Shown: one piece after another, positions 5,707 to 8,672 of the stretch
Layout: each line of letters starts with the position of its first letter
Numbering within the stretch: position 1 is the first letter of the stretch
Source of the DNA: an uncultured Chloroflexota bacterium
Lineage (GTDB): Bacteria; Chloroflexota; Dehalococcoidia; Dehalococcoidales; RBG-16-60-22
Length of the DNA: 8,672 nt
Direction: 5' to 3'
NCBI GenBank assembly: GCA_903915565.1
Contig: CAIWTG010000259.1
Coordinates: forward strand, 1 to 8,672
Notes under the pieces: generated by a model
Told to the model about the DNA's origin: nothing
The model's database searches: none
The model's input: the letters and a program-made list of their open reading frames with translations, nothing else
Made by a program: the position numbers and the translations under genes

Positions 5707-6147
5707 ATGATGAACGATAAGACGACAATTCTGGTAGTGGATGATAACGAAGACCTTCTGGAAACCTTCGCTATTATTTTAAAGCGCCGCGGCTATGAGG
5801 TCCAGACAGCCTGCGACGGCTCTACTGCCGTCGATAAATTTAAAGAGCAGAATTTCGATATCACCTTGATGGATATCGTCATGCCGGAGATGAACGGCGT
5901 GGACGCTTTTAAGAAAATCAAGGAAATTCAGCCGGACGCCTCCATAATTTTAATGACCGCTTATTCCGATGAAGACCTGATTCAGTCTGCTATGGACGAG
6001 GGCGTTACGCTCATCATCCAGAAACCGATACATATCGACAAACTCATAAAACTGATTGATGAGAAAGCCGGCGGTCAGCCGATTCTCGTCGTAGATGACA
6101 GCACTATTTATCAAACCCTACAAAGCTCCAATGTCGTTAGGAAATAA
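5707..6147 (+). CDS. Stand-alone receiver-domain response regulator with a partial second receiver at its C-terminus
   Basis: This 146-residue protein is a complete CheY-like receiver in residues 6-120. The acidic pair is Asp12-Asp13, the phospho-acceptor Asp56 lies in TLMDIVMP, and Thr84 (MTAYSDED) and Lys106 (QKP) complete the site. No output domain follows. Residues 126-132 (ILVVDDS) then repeat the first strand of a receiver, and the protein stops 14 residues later. This looks like the beginning of a second, truncated receiver. ATG 5707 sits six bases after AAAGGAG in the end of the kinase gene; Met2 is a less well-spaced alternative. Only 2 nt separate it from the kinase stop and 11 nt from the next gene. 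It probably accepts phosphate from the upstream kinase and acts by protein contact or as a phosphate shuttle or sink. Confidence 0.92.
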   Translation: MMNDKTTILVVDDNEDLLETFAIILKRRGYEVQTACDGSTAVDKFKEQNFDITLMDIVMPEMNGVDAFKKIKEIQPDASIILMTAYSDEDLIQSAMDEGVTLIIQKPIHIDKLIKLIDEKAGGQPILVVDDSTIYQTLQSSNVVRK

Positions 6148-6158
6148 TAGGTAAGGTA

Positions 6159-7784
6159 ATGAAAGTAAAAGACAACATTTTAGTCGTAGACGATGACCAG
6201 GATTTTCAGACTATCATCGGTCAGATTCTGGAAAAGAAGGGCTATAAAGTCAGCAACGTTCCTTCCGGTGAGGCAGCGCTGGCTTTATTAGAGAATAGCT
6301 TCTTTAACGTGGCTATCCTGGACATCAGCCTGCCCGATATTGATGGGACAGAGCTGCTTTCTCACATACTCGAACTGCACCCGGAAATCATCGCCATTAT
6401 GCTCACCGGTCATTCCTCCGTTAAAAATGCTGTACTGTCGCTGAATCGCGGCGCGTTTTCTTATCTGGAAAAGCCGTTGGACCCCGATAACCTCCTGACG
6501 ATTATCAAACGCGGCATCGAAAAGCAGCAGCTCGTTTTCGAAAATCGCCAGTTAATCAGCGAGTTAGAGCGGCATAACCGCATCACCAATACCCTGCTTA
6601 GCGTTTCACAGGCCGTGGCGCAGTCGCTCGACCTTCAGAAAATAATCGATTCCGCCCTGGAAAAAGTCGCTGAGTGCACCGGGCTGGAAGCGATTTTCAT
6701 TTACCTTAGAGACAAAGACAAGCTGAAGTTCAAAGGTCATCATGGCTTAACACCCCGCGCGATGGCTAACATGCCCCGCGAACTAGTCGCAACCTCGGGC
6801 GTTTTCACCAATTTGCTGGAGCAGTCCGGTCCCTTCATCGTTAAGGACTTACTTAAAGCCGAAGAACCGGAGCTTACATTTTTGAAGAACTTCGGCTTCC
6901 GCTCTTTTGCCGGCGTACCCCTGACGATTCTGGGCGAAAACATCGGCGTGCTGGGAATTGCCACCGATTTCACGCAGAGCTTCAGCCCCAACAACCTTGA
7001 ATTGCTGACCGGCGTCGGGCGCGAAATCGCTATCGCCGTCAAGAACGCCCAGCTTTATGAAGATGCCTCCAGCGCCAGGGCATTGCGGGAGCTGGATACC
7101 ATGCGCACCGAATTCCTCGCTAACGTCTCCCATGAGCTGCGCACCCCGCTGGCGGTGATTAAAGGTTCTGCCAACAGCCTGCTGCAGCCCGACGTCATTT
7201 TTGATGAACAAACGCGGCGGGAATTTATAATGTCAATTGACCGTGACGCCGATACGTTATCTCGCCTGGTGGACGATTTGCTGATGATATCGCGGCTGGA
7301 AGCCAACGCGCTGGAAGTTAAAAAGAAGCAGCACAAAATCAGCGAAGTTATTGCCAACATCGAAGACCGGTTGGATAAACTGACCATCAAGCACCACCTG
7401 AAAATAGAAATTCCGCATAATATCCCGCCCGTATATTTTGACGAAGTGCGCATCGGCGAAGTGCTTACCAACCTGGTGGAGAACGCCGTCAAGTTTTCCG
7501 ATGATAACACCAATATCACCATTAAGGCCGAGTTAAAGAATAAAGAAGTGATTGTCACTGTCGCCGATGAAGGCATCGGCGTCCCCCTGGAATTACAGCA
7601 GAAAGTCTTTGAGCGCTTTTTCCAGGGAGAAGGCCGTAAGACCGGCCGGCGCAAGGGCACCGGACTGGGCTTAGCGATTTGCCAGGGAATTGTACAGGCT
7701 CACGGGGGCAAAATCTGGGTAGAAAGCAAACCCAATGAGGGAGCAAAATTTCAATTCAGTCTCCCGCTGAACCAAAGGGGGTAA
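6159..7784 (+). CDS. Hybrid histidine kinase with N-terminal receiver (REC-GAF-HisKA-HATPase)
   Basis: This is a 541-residue soluble protein. Residues 5-120 form an intact receiver: Asp11-Asp13 acidic cluster, phospho-acceptor Asp55 in ILDISLPD, Thr83 and Lys105 in EKPLDP. A helical linker (121-145) leads to a GAF domain at about 146-300, a fold that binds small ligands or tetrapyrroles in relatives; no ligand can be predicted. HisKA follows with SHELRTPLAVI and His325. The ATPase domain has the N box NLVENAVKFS (438-447), G1 DEGIGVP (470-476), the F box FERFFQG (484-490) and G2 GTGLGLAI (500-507). No membrane segment is seen. With the receiver ahead of the kinase core, phosphorylation at Asp55 probably controls kinase activity. 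ATG 6159 has an AGGTAAGG sequence just upstream, with tight spacing. The likely output partner is the next gene, 3 nt downstream. Confidence 0.94.
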   Translation: MKVKDNILVVDDDQDFQTIIGQILEKKGYKVSNVPSGEAALALLENSFFNVAILDISLPDIDGTELLSHILELHPEIIAIMLTGHSSVKNAVLSLNRGAFSYLEKPLDPDNLLTIIKRGIEKQQLVFENRQLISELERHNRITNTLLSVSQAVAQSLDLQKIIDSALEKVAECTGLEAIFIYLRDKDKLKFKGHHGLTPRAMANMPRELVATSGVFTNLLEQSGPFIVKDLLKAEEPELTFLKNFGFRSFAGVPLTILGENIGVLGIATDFTQSFSPNNLELLTGVGREIAIAVKNAQLYEDASSARALRELDTMRTEFLANVSHELRTPLAVIKGSANSLLQPDVIFDEQTRREFIMSIDRDADTLSRLVDDLLMISRLEANALEVKKKQHKISEVIANIEDRLDKLTIKHHLKIEIPHNIPPVYFDEVRIGEVLTNLVENAVKFSDDNTNITIKAELKNKEVIVTVADEGIGVPLELQQKVFERFFQGEGRKTGRRKGTGLGLAICQGIVQAHGGKIWVESKPNEGAKFQFSLPLNQRG

Positions 7785-7787
7785 ACC

Positions 7788-8498
7788 ATGGATAAGAAAA
7801 ATGTATTGATTGTAGACGACGACCCGGCAATATTAAAGCTGCTTAGCATGAACCTCAAGGCGCGCGGCTACGATATTTTCACCGCCACCGATGGAGAGGA
7901 ATCGCTGGAAGCCGTCCAGAAAAACTTCATCGACCTGATTATCCTCGACCTGATGATGCCGAAGATAGACGGTGTAGAAGTCTGCCGCCGCGTTAGAGAA
8001 TGGTCGGACGTGCCCATTATTATCCTTAGCGCCCGCGGTGATGAAAATGATAAAGTAAAGTGCCTGGAGCTCGGTGCGGACGATTATCTGACCAAGCCTT
8101 TCGGCATCGCCGAACTGATGGCTAGAATCAAGACCGCTTTCCGCCATCGCGGCGACCCCTCGGTTAATCCCGCCCAGTCCACTTTCTCTTACGAAGGATT
8201 GGAGATTAACTTCGCCAAGCGCAAGGTATCAGTCAGCGGCCGTGAGGTTACTTTAACCCCCACAGAATTCGCCCTGCTGCAGCACCTGGCGGTTAATTCG
8301 GATAAAGTGCTCACCCATAATATGCTACTGCAAAGCGTCTGGGGCAATGAATACTCCTCCGAAAAAGAATACCTGCGCGTCTTTGTAGGGCGTCTGCGCC
8401 GCAAGCTGGAACCCGATGCCAAGAATCCCAAGTATATCCAGACCATTCCGGGGGTGGGCTATCAGATATCAACCTCCACTCCAGCGCCGGTAGAATAA
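7788..8498 (+). CDS. OmpR/PhoB-family response regulator (REC + winged-helix DNA-binding domain)
   Basis: This 236-residue protein has the standard length for the family. The receiver spans residues 4-118, with acidic residues Asp10-Asp11, phospho-acceptor Asp54 in IILDLMMP, Ser81 in LSARGD and Lys103 in LTKPF. The winged-helix effector domain spans about 132-228. It has the family hallmarks LTPTEFALLQHLAVN (156-170), a recognition-helix region around VFVGRLRRKLEPD (198-210) and IQTIPGVGYQI (217-227). It resembles KdpE/PhoB-type transcription factors that bind direct repeats as dimers once phosphorylated. ATG 7788 is 3 nt after the kinase stop, and the AAAGGGGG ribosome binding site overlaps the end of the kinase gene. 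It is the only DNA-binding output of the operon and probably receives phosphate from His325 of the preceding kinase. Its targets are not evident here. Confidence 0.95.
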   Translation: MDKKNVLIVDDDPAILKLLSMNLKARGYDIFTATDGEESLEAVQKNFIDLIILDLMMPKIDGVEVCRRVREWSDVPIIILSARGDENDKVKCLELGADDYLTKPFGIAELMARIKTAFRHRGDPSVNPAQSTFSYEGLEINFAKRKVSVSGREVTLTPTEFALLQHLAVNSDKVLTHNMLLQSVWGNEYSSEKEYLRVFVGRLRRKLEPDAKNPKYIQTIPGVGYQISTSTPAPVE

Positions 8499-8521
8499 CA
8501 CATACACTTTTATCAATAATT

Positions 8522-8550
8522 AAAGGGAGCCGTAAAAAGCTCCCTTTTTT
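8522..8550 (+). terminator. Rho-independent terminator of the signalling operon
   Basis: AAAGGGAGC (8522-8530) pairs with GCTCCCTTT (8539-8547) across an 8-nt loop, and the run of T residues continues to 8550. It lies 23 nt after the response regulator stop codon and closes the four-gene operon. Confidence 0.92.
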
Positions 8551-8552
8551 AT

Positions 8553-8582
8553 TTGTCTAATAACTACATTTTAGAGTAAAAT
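8553..8582 (+). promoter_or_regulatory. Weak candidate promoter for the last gene
   Basis: TTGTCT (8553-8558) is followed after 18 bp by TAAAAT (8577-8582). It lies between the operon terminator and the next gene, where a promoter is needed, but both boxes depart from consensus. Confidence 0.3.
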
Positions 8583-8624
8583 CAGTTAAACAAATTTCTG
8601 CATTTTGTTTGAAAGGGGTAGTTC

Positions 8625-8672
8625 ATGAACGCCAAAGAAATGGAAACCAAAATCAAGGCATTGGAAATGAAG
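8625..8672 (+). CDS. Start of an unidentified gene, 3' truncated
   Basis: ATG 8625 is preceded by AAAGGGG (8612-8618) six bases upstream and opens a frame of 16 codons that runs off the window. The residues MNAKEMETKIKALEMK form a charged amphipathic, coiled-coil-like N-terminus. Some SnoaL/NTF2-like small proteins begin in this way, which would suit the metabolic context, but 16 residues are too few for an assignment. The placement after a terminator makes it the first gene of a new transcription unit. Confidence 0.7.
   Translation, partial: MNAKEMETKIKALEMK

Noticed and set aside
7055..7660. 201-codon open frame on the minus strand
   Set aside because: It is antisense to the HisKA/HATPase part of the hybrid kinase; the Ser/Arg-rich translation is typical of a shadow frame.
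5708..7784. Receiver gene and hybrid kinase as one gene split by a frameshift
   Set aside because: Each has its own start and ribosome binding site, and the second begins with a complete receiver of its own. An ordinary gene boundary is simpler, although the partial receiver tail is noted as a finding.
1..8672. Mobile elements, CRISPR arrays, tRNA or rRNA genes, phage or defence modules
   Set aside because: No transposase or integrase motifs, terminal inverted repeats, regularly spaced repeats or RNA gene signatures were seen in reading the window.

Overview
The window is a piece of bacterial chromosome or contig with moderate GC, dense coding, strong AAGGAGG-type ribosome binding sites and short intergenic gaps. 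It contains no rRNA, tRNA, CRISPR array, transposase or integrase. I cannot fix the taxon from sequence alone. The mix of small-molecule enzymes (TPP lyase, type B carboxylesterase, zinc alcohol dehydrogenase, EthD-like protein) beside soluble histidine kinases and a LuxR-type regulator recalls anaerobic environmental lineages such as Dehalococcoidia (Chloroflexota), but that is an impression, not a demonstrated assignment.

Left half (1-3764), metabolic genes. The window opens inside the 3' end of a thiamine-diphosphate enzyme on the + strand. It converges on a minus-strand type B carboxylesterase. Upstream of the esterase lies a minus-strand zinc-dependent, NAD(H)-type alcohol dehydrogenase that starts with TTG. 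A strong rho-independent terminator separates these two genes, and the esterase has its own near-consensus promoter (TTGAAA-16-TATAAT) flanked by two copies of a 10-bp repeat. The dehydrogenase is divergent from a small + strand dimeric alpha/beta-barrel protein of EthD-like type. The two predicted -35 boxes sit in a perfect 7-bp inverted repeat.

Middle (3800-4942), regulator and control region. A minus-strand LuxR/NarL-type protein has a receiver-like N-terminus in which the expected phospho-acceptor Asp appears to be Ser, so it is probably not controlled by phosphorylation. It is divergent from the signalling operon across about 410 bp of AT-rich DNA that holds a palindrome, inverted and direct repeats, and two very short ORFs of doubtful status.

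Right half (4943-8498), a compact four-gene + strand signalling operon with 2, 11 and 3 nt between genes. In order: a soluble sensor-less histidine kinase; a stand-alone receiver with what looks like the first ~21 residues of a second receiver at its C-terminus; a REC-GAF-HisKA-HATPase kinase whose receiver is N-terminal; and an OmpR/PhoB-type DNA-binding response regulator. No HPt domain is visible. The simplest reading is a branched phosphotransfer network in which kinase 1 phosphorylates the stand-alone receiver and/or the N-terminal receiver of kinase 2, and kinase 2 phosphorylates the OmpR-type output. A good intrinsic terminator closes the operon. A new + strand gene starts at 8625 and runs off the window.
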